Of a stretch of 64,000 nt of DNA, positions 1 to 8,883 are shown in pieces. The first letter of the stretch is position 1; each line of letters opens with the position of its first letter. The stretch spans positions 62,001 to 126,000 of the forward strand of contig NZ_PPXX01000096.1 in the NCBI RefSeq assembly GCF_021655075.1, written 5' to 3'. The stretch is from Clostridium sp. Cult2 (GTDB taxonomy: Bacteria > Bacillota > Clostridia > Tissierellales > Tepidimicrobiaceae). The position numbers and the translations under genes are program-made. The notes beneath the pieces were generated by a model, which saw nothing but the letters and a program-made list of their open reading frames with translations, was not told where the DNA came from and made no database searches.

Positions 1-33
1 AAACTTCATCATAAATAAAAATACTTGAAGTTT
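1..33. promoter_or_regulatory. Inverted repeat overlapping a -35 box
   Basis: AAACTTCA at 1-8 is repeated as TGAAGTTT at 26-33, a perfect 8-bp inverted repeat with a 17-base gap. The right arm covers the -35 box of the promoter at 25-53, so it could be an operator for the sugar operon that follows. It could instead be the tail of an upstream terminator, because the window starts inside it and no T-tract follows. Confidence 0.35.
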
Positions 34-53
34 TACTACAACCATAGTATAAT
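25..53 (+). promoter_or_regulatory. Sigma-A type promoter of the glucitol-type PTS operon
   Basis: TTGAAG at 25-30 and TATAAT at 48-53 are separated by exactly 17 bases. The box lies 85 bp before the first gene (138), which has a GGAGGG ribosome binding site. Confidence 0.65.
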
Positions 54-137
54 ATATTCAAAGTTAGTAATAAAGTTTTATATTCTAGAAAAGTTAGCAG
101 TTTATATGAGCAATTCAATTATTTTGGAGGGATTTAT

Positions 138-1157
138 ATGAAGAAATTAAGAGTGGCAGTTGTAGGTGCTGGAATATATGGAATGAATCATATTAGAGCA
201 TTTAGCTGGAACAAAGATGTAGAATTAGTTGCAATCTGTGATTTAAATCAAGATATCTTAAAGGGATTAGCAGATGAATTTAATGCAAATACTTATACTA
301 ATATTGAAGAAATGTTGGAAAAGGAAGAATTAGATGCTGTTTCTGTAGCAACACCAGATGCTTTTCATATGGAACCTGCTATAGCAGCAATAAGAAAAGG
401 AAAGAATATTCTAATTGAAAAACCATTGGCTACTACTAGTGAGGATGCTTTGGCCATAATTGAAGAAGCTAAAAAATACAATGTAAGAGTTGCAGTAGAT
501 TATCATAAAAGATGGGATCCTGCAGCAATTAATCTAAGAAATGAATTACTAAAAGAGTCAACGGGAGCACCAATCCGTGGTTATATGAGTATGGACGATA
601 TTATAGATGTGCCTACTAAATGGTTTAATTGGGCTGATAAATCTTCTCCAGTACATTTTTTAGGAACCCACTGTTATGACCAAATACGTTGGTATATGGG
701 TTGTGAAGCTGTTAGTGTATATGCTGTTGGAACTAAAAAAGTATTAAAGTCAAAAGGAATAGATACCTATGACACAATACAAGCTTTTATTAAATTTGAA
801 AACGATTGTTATTGGACTGTTGAAAACTCATGGATTTATCCATCAGGATTTCCCAAAAATAATGATGGAAGAACTCAAATACTAACAGAAAATACTTTAC
901 TAAGATTAGATTCACAGAATAGGGGAGTGGAATTTTACAATACTTCTAAGGGACATACTCCAAATTCATATTTTATAATTAATAACAATGGAAGACCATA
1001 TGGTTTTGGAATCGAGCCTATTAATGATTTTGTTGATTGTTTAATAAATAATAAACCATTTATAGCAGATGATAAGGATGGATTAGAAGCATTAAGAATA
1101 GCAGAAGCTGCACATTTAAGTTTAGAAAAGGGTGAAGCTGTAAATATAAAAAGATAA
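138..1157 (+). CDS. Gfo/Idh/MocA family NAD(P)-dependent oxidoreductase
   Basis: A soluble sugar or polyol dehydrogenase of 339 residues, the usual family length. The N-terminal Rossmann fold shows the dinucleotide motif GAGIYG (residues 10-15). The EKP motif typical of the family is at 94-96, and the substrate-side HCYD motif with a histidine is at about 178-181. It is the first gene of the transcript carrying the glucitol-type PTS (srlA-srlE-srlB-gutM), 71 bp before srlA. This suggests it oxidises the imported polyol or its phosphate, a job usually done by the SDR enzyme SrlD, which is absent from the window. The substrate cannot be read from the sequence. GGAGGG at 125-131 supports the ATG start. 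Confidence 0.85.
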   Translation: MKKLRVAVVGAGIYGMNHIRAFSWNKDVELVAICDLNQDILKGLADEFNANTYTNIEEMLEKEELDAVSVATPDAFHMEPAIAAIRKGKNILIEKPLATTSEDALAIIEEAKKYNVRVAVDYHKRWDPAAINLRNELLKESTGAPIRGYMSMDDIIDVPTKWFNWADKSSPVHFLGTHCYDQIRWYMGCEAVSVYAVGTKKVLKSKGIDTYDTIQAFIKFENDCYWTVENSWIYPSGFPKNNDGRTQILTENTLLRLDSQNRGVEFYNTSKGHTPNSYFIINNNGRPYGFGIEPINDFVDCLINNKPFIADDKDGLEALRIAEAAHLSLEKGEAVNIKR

Positions 1158-1228
1158 ATATTCTAGTTGTAAAAAATATTCCTTATCTAAGTTTAAGTGT
1201 TTTATAATAATAAAATAAAGGAGGCAAA

Positions 1229-1762
1229 ATGATGAATAGTGCAGTTAAATTAGCAGAAAGTTTTATTAGCTTTTTCCAGAAAGTTGGAGATCAAATTGTT
1301 GCAAATGTAGCAGGTACCATACCTATGCTACTAGGGTTATTATTTTTAATTAATTTTATAATCAAAGTAATAGGGGATAAAAAGATTACAAAAATTGCTG
1401 AATTTTTAGGAAAGAGTACTATTTTATCCTATTTAGTTTTACCATCTTTTGCTTGGTTCTTTTTCAGTAGTCCTGGAGCCCTTGCAGTGGGGAAATTTCT
1501 TCCAGAGAAAAGAAAACCGGGATTTGAAGATGCTCTTGGTACAACAGTTCATCCATTGACATCCTTATTTCCTCATATAGTTCCTGCAGAACTATTTATT
1601 TGGCTAGGGGTGGCAAATGGTATTACAAAACTTGGTTTATCTACTGCTCCTCTTGCTATTCGTTATATTATAGCAGGGTTGATTCTTGGATTAATTCGTG
1701 GAATTTTAACAGAAAAAATCTTTGTATATCTTATGAAAAGAAATAACAAACAAGTGGCATAA
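1229..1762 (+). CDS. srlA: PTS glucitol/sorbitol-type EIIC subunit
   Basis: Membrane component of a phosphotransferase sugar importer, 177 residues, close to the roughly 180 usual for SrlA/GutA. Hydrophobic segments lie near residues 28-47, 62-80 and 140-160. The conserved stretch with GFEDALGTTVHPLTSLFPH in the middle is characteristic of the EII-Gut family. The next gene starts 14 bp downstream, so EIIC, EIIB and EIIA are translated together. A good GGAGG site precedes the ATG. The polyol transported may be glucitol or a relative; the neighbouring non-SrlD dehydrogenase leaves this open. Confidence 0.88.
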   Translation: MMNSAVKLAESFISFFQKVGDQIVANVAGTIPMLLGLLFLINFIIKVIGDKKITKIAEFLGKSTILSYLVLPSFAWFFFSSPGALAVGKFLPEKRKPGFEDALGTTVHPLTSLFPHIVPAELFIWLGVANGITKLGLSTAPLAIRYIIAGLILGLIRGILTEKIFVYLMKRNNKQVA

Positions 1763-1776
1763 AGGAGGATTGAAAG

Positions 1777-2781
1777 ATGAGTGGTAAAGAAATTATTATT
1801 GAAAAAGATAATGGAGGCTGGGGAGGTCCGCTACGTATACCAGTAGATACAAACAAAAAGGTTCTTTCTATGACTGGTGGAGGTATTCATCACATTGCTA
1901 AACATATAGCAGACCTTGCTGGAGTTCAGGCTGTAGATGGATTTAAGTCAGGATTATGTGATGATGAAATCCTTTTAGCAGTTATTAACTGCGGAGGAAC
2001 TCTAAGATGTGGTGTTTATCCAAAAAAGGGAGTTTTCACTGTTAATTTAAATGCTATTGGGCCATCTGGTCCACTTGCTGAATTTATTAATGAAGATATC
2101 TATGTTTCTGGAGTAACTCCTGAAAGTATCCATGTATCTTCAAAGGAATCTACTATTATAGAGGGAACACAAAAATCAAATAAAAACTCAAATAGCAACA
2201 AGAAAGTGGACACAACAATGAATTCCAATGTTGAAGATAAAAAAGAAAATTGGTTCATATCAGCAGTTGAGAAAATGGGAACTTCTTTAGGTAAAGTTAT
2301 TTCTTTAGCATATGAAGCTGGAAAAGAGTCTGTAAATACTGTTATAAAATCTGTATTACCATTTATGGTTTTTGTTAGTGTGTTAGTAACCATAATACTT
2401 TCTAGTGGAATAGGAAATGCTATTGCAAATGCCTTAAAACCTATGGCTAGTTCACTAGTTGGACTTATAGTAATATCAATAATATGTGGTTTTCCATTTT
2501 TGTCTCCATTGCTAGGACCTGGTGCAGCTATTGCACAGGTAATTGGCGTATTACTTGGGAGCCAAATAGCTGTTGGTGCAATACCACCTCAATATGCACT
2601 TCCTGCACTATTTGCTATTAATGTACAGGTAGGAGCAGATTTTGTACCCGTTGGACTATCTATGCAAGAGGCAGAGCCTGATACTATTAAATATGGAACT
2701 CCAGCATTCTTACTTTCAAGACAAATTACTGGACCAATTGCAGTAATCATTGCATATTTAATGAGTATTGGTATGTATTAA
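1777..2781 (+). CDS. srlE: PTS glucitol/sorbitol-type EIIB(C) subunit
   Basis: Fused cytoplasmic EIIB and membrane domain of the glucitol-family PTS, 334 residues. The N-terminal EIIB part has GGWGGPLRIP and GGGIHHIAKHIADLAG, followed by the phospho-acceptor region around DGFKSGLCDDE. A polar Asn/Ser/Lys-rich linker at about 128-150 leads to a C-terminal part with several hydrophobic segments from about 185 to 330, containing FPFLSPLLGPGAAIAQ. Together with srlA this forms the translocating unit. GGAGGA precedes the ATG. The linker is more asparagine-rich than the rest, which is common in PTS domain linkers. Confidence 0.88.
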   Translation: MSGKEIIIEKDNGGWGGPLRIPVDTNKKVLSMTGGGIHHIAKHIADLAGVQAVDGFKSGLCDDEILLAVINCGGTLRCGVYPKKGVFTVNLNAIGPSGPLAEFINEDIYVSGVTPESIHVSSKESTIIEGTQKSNKNSNSNKKVDTTMNSNVEDKKENWFISAVEKMGTSLGKVISLAYEAGKESVNTVIKSVLPFMVFVSVLVTIILSSGIGNAIANALKPMASSLVGLIVISIICGFPFLSPLLGPGAAIAQVIGVLLGSQIAVGAIPPQYALPALFAINVQVGADFVPVGLSMQEAEPDTIKYGTPAFLLSRQITGPIAVIIAYLMSIGMY

Positions 2782-2811
2782 TACAGTTATAAAGGTATTG
2801 GAGGGATATAA

Positions 2812-3168
2812 ATGAAACAATATAAATCAAAAATTATAGAGTTAGGTACTTCAGTTAGTGAAATGAGCCAATTGGATATGTTAATATTGTTTTCTAACGA
2901 TGCACCTAGTGAATTAAGGGATTATTGTATTATCCATAGTAATGAGGAATTATTAAAGAATTTAGAAGTTAATCAAAAAATTTATATTGGTAGGGAACAA
3001 TATACGATTTCAGCTATAGGAAATACAGCTTTGCAACAATGGCAAGAGTTAGGCCATGTTACATTGAAGTTCGATGGTCAATCAACCCCCCAATTACCAG
3101 GAACAATACATTTAAATGAAAAGTTAAAAGGAATACCTAAAGTTGGAGAGTTCATAAAGGTTGAATAG
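2812..3168 (+). CDS. srlB: PTS glucitol/sorbitol-type EIIA subunit
   Basis: Cytoplasmic phosphocarrier of 118 residues that takes phosphate from HPr and passes it to SrlE. The segment ending QELGHVTLKFDG, followed by LPGTIHL, is typical of this family. The phospho-histidine is probably the one in DYCIIHSN near residue 43; this is inferred from the E. coli homologue. The gene sits 30 bp after srlE and ends just before gutM, completing the transporter. Confidence 0.85.
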   Translation: MKQYKSKIIELGTSVSEMSQLDMLILFSNDAPSELRDYCIIHSNEELLKNLEVNQKIYIGREQYTISAIGNTALQQWQELGHVTLKFDGQSTPQLPGTIHLNEKLKGIPKVGEFIKVE

Positions 3169-3181
3169 AGGAAGTGTTATT

Positions 3182-3535
3182 ATGGTAAAAGTACTAATTA
3201 TTTTCATGTTGGCAAGCGTTATCCAAAATTTCTTATTTTCAAAACAATTAAAAACTGTAAACACATTTTTCTATCAACTAAGGGCTCGGGGAGATGTACT
3301 AGTTGGACAGAAAAAACATATTATTAAACCTGGTGCGATAGTAATGATGTTAATGGATAAGGATTATATTAAAGAAGCCTATGTATTAAAAGGGTATAGC
3401 GTATTTTCCAAAATAAAACAGATGGAGTCTTTAGAAGGCACTCGGTTAAATGATATTAAAAATATTGATGACTCTACTATTAAATTCGCTTTTAACGATG
3501 CAGTAGCTAGATTTGAACAGAATACAAATATTTAA
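3182..3535 (+). CDS. gutM: GutM-like glucitol operon activator/accessory protein
   Basis: A 117-residue protein with an N-terminal hydrophobic segment (VLIIFMLASVIQNFLF) and a basic/polar remainder. It resembles GutM (SrlM), an accessory activator found in glucitol operons; its mechanism is poorly defined. The ATG at 3182 is preferred over a TTG at 3161 that lies inside srlB, because AGAGGAAG at 3167-3174 is well spaced to the ATG. It is the last gene of the operon, followed by a hairpin at 3555-3591. Confidence 0.7.
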   Translation: MVKVLIIFMLASVIQNFLFSKQLKTVNTFFYQLRARGDVLVGQKKHIIKPGAIVMMLMDKDYIKEAYVLKGYSVFSKIKQMESLEGTRLNDIKNIDDSTIKFAFNDAVARFEQNTNI

Positions 3536-3554
3536 GTTGTCAAAAATTAAACAG

Positions 3555-3591
3555 GGCATAATCCTTTACCTAATGGGTTTAGGATTATGCC
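3555..3591 (+). terminator. Hairpin after the glucitol-type PTS operon
   Basis: GGCATAATCCT (3555-3565) pairs perfectly with AGGATTATGCC (3581-3591), an 11-bp stem. It is followed by a T-rich but interrupted run (AATTTTATT). It closes the operon 138-3535. The roughly 190 bp from 3536 to 3728 hold nothing else beyond an AT-rich promoter region for iadA. Confidence 0.7.
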
Positions 3592-3728
3592 AATTTTATT
3601 CCCTTATAGAATCAATATCATAGCCTAATATTATATTATATATAATTATTATATTTAGATTATGTTTTTTATTTACCAATAGTATATAATAATAACTGGA
3701 GTTTAGTATAAATAGTTGGAGGGATATT

Positions 3729-4901
3729 ATGCTGAAATTGATAAAAGGTGGAGAGGTTTATGCTCCTGATTATTTAGGCAAAAAGGATATATTATTGGTT
3801 GGAGATAAAATCGGGTATATAGAGGATGAGATAAGTATTCCTAAGGGTTTTGTAGATATAGAGATTATTGATGCTCATGAAAAATATGTAGTACCTGGAT
3901 TTATAGATTCCCATGTTCATATATGCGGTGGTGGCGGAGAAGGAAGTTTCAAAACCCGAACACCAGAAATACAGCTTACAGATATAACCCTTGGAGGGGT
4001 TACTACTGTAATAGGGGTATTAGGTACAGATGGTACTACAAGGAATATGGCAAATCTAATAGCAAAGGCCAATGGCCTAGAAGAAGAAGGAATTACAACA
4101 TATATATATACAGGTTCATATCAGGTTCCTATTAGGACCATAACAGGGAGTATTCAGGATGATATTATATTAATAGATAAAATAATTGGTGTAGGAGAAG
4201 TGGCCCTTTCAGACCATCGCTCCAGTCAGCCAACTATGGAAGATATTACCAGGGTAGCTGCAGAAGCTAGAGTGGGTGGAATATTATCAGGAAAAGCAGG
4301 AATAGTCAATATACATATGGGAGACGGAGATAGACAACTTGACTTTATAGAGGAAATAGTTAAAACTACTGAAATACCAATAACTCAGTTTCTTCCAACC
4401 CATATGGGAAGGAGTTTAAAACTATTTGAGAAATCTATTGAATATGCTAAAAAAGGTGGAATAGTTGATTTTACTACAAGTAGCGATAATAAAAATAGGG
4501 AGGAATGGGAAACCAAACCTAGTAGAGCATTGAAAACCCTATTAGAAGGGGAAGTATCTCCCAATAATATTACCTTCTCGTCAGATGGTCAAGGTAGCTT
4601 ACCTAAATTTGATGAAGAAGGAAAGTTTATAGGATTAGGTATAGGAAAGGTTACATCCCTTTATAATGAAGTAAAAGATGCTATAATAGATGAAGGAGTT
4701 TCCCTAGACTTAGCCTTAAGAACAATAACTGCAAATACTGCTAATGTATTGAAACTCAGAAATAAAGGACATATTGAAGAAGGAAGGGATGGAGATATAG
4801 TAATCCTTGATAAAAACACCCTAGACATTGAAACAGTCATAGCTATGGGGGAGATTATGGTATTAGATGGAGAGGCTATAGTAAAGGGTACTTTTGAATA
4901 G
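3729..4901 (+). CDS. iadA: Isoaspartyl dipeptidase (M38)
   Basis: Hydrolyses beta-aspartyl dipeptides from damaged proteins; 390 residues, as in E. coli IadA. The TIM-barrel metal ligands are all in place: HVH at 62-64, His196 (NIHMGDG), His225 (LPTHMGR) and Asp286 (FSSDGQG). The protein ends in KGTFE like the E. coli enzyme. The residue aligned with the carboxylated metal-bridging lysine of E. coli is Glu157 (GEVALSDHRS), an unusual substitution at the binuclear centre. The alignment is from memory but the spacing fits. It is a single-gene unit with a GGAGGG site, convergent with hydF. Confidence 0.9.
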   Translation: MLKLIKGGEVYAPDYLGKKDILLVGDKIGYIEDEISIPKGFVDIEIIDAHEKYVVPGFIDSHVHICGGGGEGSFKTRTPEIQLTDITLGGVTTVIGVLGTDGTTRNMANLIAKANGLEEEGITTYIYTGSYQVPIRTITGSIQDDIILIDKIIGVGEVALSDHRSSQPTMEDITRVAAEARVGGILSGKAGIVNIHMGDGDRQLDFIEEIVKTTEIPITQFLPTHMGRSLKLFEKSIEYAKKGGIVDFTTSSDNKNREEWETKPSRALKTLLEGEVSPNNITFSSDGQGSLPKFDEEGKFIGLGIGKVTSLYNEVKDAIIDEGVSLDLALRTITANTANVLKLRNKGHIEEGRDGDIVILDKNTLDIETVIAMGEIMVLDGEAIVKGTFE

Positions 4902-4948
4902 CAGGTAGATTAGGGATTGTCTAGTAATAACATTCGAACTTATTAAAT

Positions 4949-4975
4949 GGGGAAGGGATATATGTATCCCTCCCC
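4949..4975. terminator. Hairpin between iadA and hydF
   Basis: GGGGAAGGGATA (4949-4960) pairs with TATCCCTCCCC (4965-4975), with one bulged base. It lies between the convergent genes iadA and hydF and can serve both strands. Flanking T-runs are short. Confidence 0.6.
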
Positions 4976-4979
4976 TTAC

Positions 4980-6158
4980 TTAATTATTAAAAATCTCCAA
5001 GGTTCTATCTAATATTCCATTTAGATAAGCGAGAACTATTCCATAATTGGTAATTGGAACTTTTTCTTCATTGCATAGCATTATTCGACTACCCATTTCT
5101 TTTCTATTCACCATACAGCCACCACAGTGAATGACTAAGCTATATTTATTTAGACTTTCACTGAAATCATAACCAGTTTTAAAATAGAAGTTAAATTCCT
5201 TTCTGGTTTTTTGTTGGAGAAGAGTGGGTATTTTCACTCTACCTATGTCCTCATGAGTAGTATTATGGGTGCAGTTTTCAGCTATAAGTATATTGTCTCC
5301 GTTCTTTAGATTTTCTATAGCTCTAACCCCATCTACTAGTTTTTGTAAATCTCCCTTATATCTAGCAAAGAGTATTGAAAATGAGGTTAACCTTATATAC
5401 TTAGGCACTATATTATCAACCTTCTTAAATATTTGGGAGTCGGTTATAACTAAATCTATATCCTCTAAATCCTTCAAACCACTTTCAAGTTCCGTATCTC
5501 TTAGAACATAGCATTTAATTCCGTTATCTATGCAATCCCTTATAACCTGAACTTGGGGGAGTATTAGTCTTCCCTTAGGTGCTTGCTTATCTATGGGGAC
5601 AACAAGAACAACCTTGCCGTTATAGGGTATTAAATCTCCAACAATAGGAGGGTCAGCTTCTATATCCTGTATCCTTCTTATTAATTCTTCCTTTAAAATA
5701 TCAATGTTTATCCTTTTAGTTGAAGAAACAAATATAGCATTAGGATATTCCAATTTCAACTGATCTATATAATCTTTATTCACCATATCTATTTTATTCA
5801 TAACAAGAATATAGGGTATATTGTATTTAGTAAATAACAGTTCCATACTATTTAAAGAATTTCTATCAATATCCATAATGTCCATAATATATATAGCTAT
5901 ATTGGTTCTTCTTGCAGTATCTAAACTTTTTTTGATTCTTAAGTTTCCCAATTCGCCCTCATCATCAATGCCTGCTGTATCAATAAATATAACTGGTCCA
6001 ATTGGATTTAGCTCCATTGATTTTTTTACAGGATCTGTAGTGGTACCCTTTATTGAACTAACAATAGAGACTTCCTGTTCTGTTATAGCATTTAAAAGAG
6101 AGGACTTTCCAGAATTTCTCTTTCCATATATGGATATTGTAGGTTTATACATATACAT
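4980..6158 (-). CDS. hydF: [FeFe]-hydrogenase H-cluster maturation GTPase HydF
   Basis: Scaffold GTPase that carries the 2Fe subcluster precursor to apo-hydrogenase. The N-terminal GTPase domain has the P-loop GKRNSGKS at about 12-19, DTAGIDDEGE (switch II) and NKID. The C-terminal cluster-binding region shows ENCTHNTTHED and HCGGCMVNR, the CxH and CxxC motif that ligates a [4Fe-4S] cluster. The length of about 392 residues is typical. An ATG at 6173 is possible, but AAGG lies 8 bases before the ATG at 6158, and another ATG follows at 6152. Either way it overlaps the end of hydG, so the two are translationally coupled. No hydrogenase structural gene lies in the window. Confidence 0.92.
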   Translation of the reverse strand: MYMYKPTISIYGKRNSGKSSLLNAITEQEVSIVSSIKGTTTDPVKKSMELNPIGPVIFIDTAGIDDEGELGNLRIKKSLDTARRTNIAIYIMDIMDIDRNSLNSMELLFTKYNIPYILVMNKIDMVNKDYIDQLKLEYPNAIFVSSTKRINIDILKEELIRRIQDIEADPPIVGDLIPYNGKVVLVVPIDKQAPKGRLILPQVQVIRDCIDNGIKCYVLRDTELESGLKDLEDIDLVITDSQIFKKVDNIVPKYIRLTSFSILFARYKGDLQKLVDGVRAIENLKNGDNILIAENCTHNTTHEDIGRVKIPTLLQQKTRKEFNFYFKTGYDFSESLNKYSLVIHCGGCMVNRKEMGSRIMLCNEEKVPITNYGIVLAYLNGILDRTLEIFNN

Positions 6159-7560
6159 CCCTTTTTCCTTCATCTATTAGTTTTAACTTTTCTTCAATCA
6201 TTTTTTTCTTTTCAGGATTAATAGTTCCTATTTCTTTTAGTTCATTTTGAATCAATTTTTCTCCTGCTTTTTTTGTATCTTCTGAAGCATAATCTAAAAG
6301 GTACTCTTTAAAAGTTAGTATTCCATTGGGTATACAGAAGTTTTGAATATTACCTGGTTTTGCTATGTCCATAAAATCTTCTCCTGTCCTTCCAGATCTA
6401 TAGCATGCGGTACAGAAGGAGGTTAAATATCCAAAATCACACATTTCTTTTATTACCTCATCAAGGGGACGGATATCACCCAGGTGGAATTGTTCTTTTT
6501 CTGGTATATAATCATCTTTTTTATATCCACCAATTCCAATTTTTGAGCCTGCGTCTATTTGAGATATTCCAAGGGGTATCATTTCCTTTCTAACTTCAGG
6601 AGTTTCTCTAGCAGTTAAAATCATTCCGGTATATGGGACTGAAAGGCGAATTATAGCAATTATTTTTTTGAAATCCTCATCAGAAACCTTATATTTTGTT
6701 TGATCATAGAATTCAGTATTGATAGCTGGCTCTATTCTTGGGAAGGATATGGTATGAGGTCCTACTCCAAAAGTTTCTTCTAAGTGAATAGCATGTAATA
6801 ATAATCCCATTACTTCAAATTTCCAGTCATATAATCCAAATAAGGCTCCAATTCCAACATCGTCAATTCCAGCTTCCATAGCTCTATCAAGGCCGTACAA
6901 TCTCCAAGAATAATCTCCCTTGATAGTTCCTTGAGGATGAAGTTTTTTGTAAATATCATGATTATAGGTTTCTTGAAATATTTGGAATGTGCCTATTCCT
7001 GCTTCTTTTAGCTTTTTATAGCCTTCTACATCCATAGGAGCTGCATTTATATTGACTCTCCTAATTTCGCCTTTTTCCTTTTTGGTTTCATATACTACTT
7101 TCATGGTTTCAGCTATAAAGTCAGCATCATAACAAGTATGTTCACCATAAACAAGAATCAATCTTTTATGGCCTTTACTTTCTAAAATCTCTATTTGTTC
7201 TTTTAATTCTTCTGCTGTTAGGGTTTTTCTAACTATAGCATCATTGTCTCTTCTAAATCCACAATACAAACAATTATTAATACATTTGTTTCCGATATAT
7301 AGAGGTGCAAAGAACACAATCCTATTTCCATATATATCTTGTTTTAACTTTCTTGCAGCTTCAAATATCTCCTCTAATAGTTCTGGGTCTTCAACTTGGA
7401 GAAGCTTTGCAGTTTCAATAGGTTCCAGTCTTGTTTTATTTAGAGATTTATCAATTATATTCCTTATCTCTACTGGATCAGGATTTTTTCCTTTTTCGAG
7501 AAGGTCAAAAATCCCCCCATCGTCAATAAAATCTTTGTCATAAGTCCTAAAATTATACAT
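6145..7560 (-). CDS. hydG: [FeFe]-hydrogenase H-cluster radical SAM maturase HydG (tyrosine lyase)
   Basis: Radical SAM enzyme that cleaves tyrosine to supply CO and cyanide ligands to the H-cluster. It has 471 residues, the normal length. The SAM cluster motif CX3CX2C is at 93-100 (CINNCLYC). The diagnostic C-terminal second-cluster motif CX2CX22C is present: CTAC, then 22 residues to the next cysteine. The ATG at 7560 follows AAAGGAGG and gives the start MYNFRTYD; longer forms would run into hydE. It sits 13 bp after hydE and overlaps hydF, forming the operon regulator-hydE-hydG-hydF. Confidence 0.94.
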   Translation of the reverse strand: MYNFRTYDKDFIDDGGIFDLLEKGKNPDPVEIRNIIDKSLNKTRLEPIETAKLLQVEDPELLEEIFEAARKLKQDIYGNRIVFFAPLYIGNKCINNCLYCGFRRDNDAIVRKTLTAEELKEQIEILESKGHKRLILVYGEHTCYDADFIAETMKVVYETKKEKGEIRRVNINAAPMDVEGYKKLKEAGIGTFQIFQETYNHDIYKKLHPQGTIKGDYSWRLYGLDRAMEAGIDDVGIGALFGLYDWKFEVMGLLLHAIHLEETFGVGPHTISFPRIEPAINTEFYDQTKYKVSDEDFKKIIAIIRLSVPYTGMILTARETPEVRKEMIPLGISQIDAGSKIGIGGYKKDDYIPEKEQFHLGDIRPLDEVIKEMCDFGYLTSFCTACYRSGRTGEDFMDIAKPGNIQNFCIPNGILTFKEYLLDYASEDTKKAGEKLIQNELKEIGTINPEKKKMIEEKLKLIDEGKRDVYV

Positions 7561-7573
7561 AATGTTTCCTCCT

Positions 7574-8608
7574 TTATTTTTGCCAGTCAATATGATCACC
7601 ACGTCCCATATCGATAACATAGCCAATATTGTTAATCCTTTTTTCAACAGTTTTTATTTCATTTACATCCCTAGATTCCTTATTTTTATAGATTTCATAT
7701 TTTTTTCTTACCTGGATAGGAGAAAGATTTAGCATAAGTACATTACCTCCAGCTTTAATTCCCTTTTCAATTCCTTTTTCATCAAGGGTGTTCAAAGCAG
7801 TGGTTACTGGCATCAAAGCTTTTGGAACAAACAATCTTGTCAAGGCTAGAAGCAATAATGTTTTTTTGGTAGAACCAGGTTTCATATAAGAAAGAGGGGT
7901 TTGAGGATGAGGAACTAAAGGACCAATTCCTATCATCTCAGGATTCAATTCTTTCAAAAACAAAAGATTATCAGCTAATATCTCATTGTTTTCATTTGGA
8001 AGACCAACAATAAATCCTGCTCCTACTTGGTAACCAAGTTTTTTTAGATTATAAAGACAGTTTTTCCTATTTTCAAAATTCATATTGGGATGAAGGGTAT
8101 TATAGAGATTAGGTGTAGCTGTTTCATGACGCAATAGAAACCTATCCACTCCAGCATTGAAGAACATCTCATATTCATTGTAGCCTCTCTCTCCAATAGA
8201 TAAGGTTAATGCAGTATCAGGAAATGTATCTTTTATTTCCCTAATAATTTCTACCATGAATTCATCTGTATAATATATATCCTCACCACTTTGTAGTACA
8301 AAGGTTCTATATCCTAAATTGTGAGCACCTTCAAGGCAATAAATAATTTCATCCTTTGAGAGCCTATATCTATCTACACTTTTGTTATCCTTTCTAATAC
8401 CGCAATAGATGCAATTATTTCTACAGTAATTAGAAAATTCCATAAGTCCCCTTATGAATATTCTGTTACCATATACCTTTTTAACAGTATTTTCAGCCAT
8501 TTCAAATATATAAGGGTATGTATCTTCATCTATATTATCCAATAGGTACATTATCTCTTCTTTTTCAAGATAATTTTTTTTATATAATTTATCTAATAGT
8601 TTTATCAT
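7574..8608 (-). CDS. hydE: [FeFe]-hydrogenase H-cluster radical SAM maturase HydE
   Basis: Radical SAM enzyme of 344 residues acting in assembly of the 2Fe subcluster and its dithiomethylamine bridge. The CX3CX2C motif lies at 62-69 (CRNNCIYC), almost the same position as in the Thermotoga enzyme. It shows the family's VGLPNENNE and MPVTTALNT stretches. The ATG at 8608 shares its A with the TGA stop of the preceding regulator gene, indicating translational coupling. It belongs to the minus-strand maturase operon. Confidence 0.92.
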   Translation of the reverse strand: MIKLLDKLYKKNYLEKEEIMYLLDNIDEDTYPYIFEMAENTVKKVYGNRIFIRGLMEFSNYCRNNCIYCGIRKDNKSVDRYRLSKDEIIYCLEGAHNLGYRTFVLQSGEDIYYTDEFMVEIIREIKDTFPDTALTLSIGERGYNEYEMFFNAGVDRFLLRHETATPNLYNTLHPNMNFENRKNCLYNLKKLGYQVGAGFIVGLPNENNEILADNLLFLKELNPEMIGIGPLVPHPQTPLSYMKPGSTKKTLLLLALTRLFVPKALMPVTTALNTLDEKGIEKGIKAGGNVLMLNLSPIQVRKKYEIYKNKESRDVNEIKTVEKRINNIGYVIDMGRGDHIDWQK

Positions 8609-8865
8609 CAATCTATTTCCTTTTTAGAGATAGAAGTTTTAACAATACAGTTGTCTAAATTTCCAAGTTTTCCTGTCAAGCTATTTATCTCATCTAGTGT
8701 TCCTACAACAGTAATGGAAATTACGGATATATCCTCATCATGAAATGGGATTCCCATTCTTCCACGAATAATGTCCTTATAATTAGAGACAAGTTTGTTA
8801 AAATCAAATTGGATTTTTTCAGGTTCTTCCAATATGGCGCTTATGACAGCTATTCTCTTTTTCAA
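8608..8865 (-). CDS. TM1266-like iron-only hydrogenase system regulator
   Basis: A small ACT-like fold protein of 85 residues, first gene of the maturase operon. It reads KKRIAVISAILEEPEKIQ, then FHDEDISVISITVVGTLDEIN, matching the small putative regulators (TM1266 type) that accompany hydE/hydG in many anaerobes. The start is TTG at 8865, with AAAGGAGG a few bases upstream; the longer reading frame has no site. Its stop overlaps the hydE ATG. It lies just behind an intrinsic terminator in the leader, so leader read-through may decide whether it is made. Its biochemical role is not established. Confidence 0.8.
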   Translation of the reverse strand: MKKRIAVISAILEEPEKIQFDFNKLVSNYKDIIRGRMGIPFHDEDISVISITVVGTLDEINSLTGKLGNLDNCIVKTSISKKEID

Positions 8866-8883
8866 AGCAATTCCTCCTTTCCA

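Noticed and set aside
3923-4135. 70-codon frame inside iadA
   Set aside because: It is an out-of-phase reading of a strongly supported M38 gene, with arginine- and tyrosine-rich low-complexity content and no ribosome site.
7561-7647. 29-residue N-terminal extension of HydG
   Set aside because: It overlaps the end of hydE, lacks a ribosome site and is absent from the family; AAAGGAGG directly precedes the ATG at 7560.
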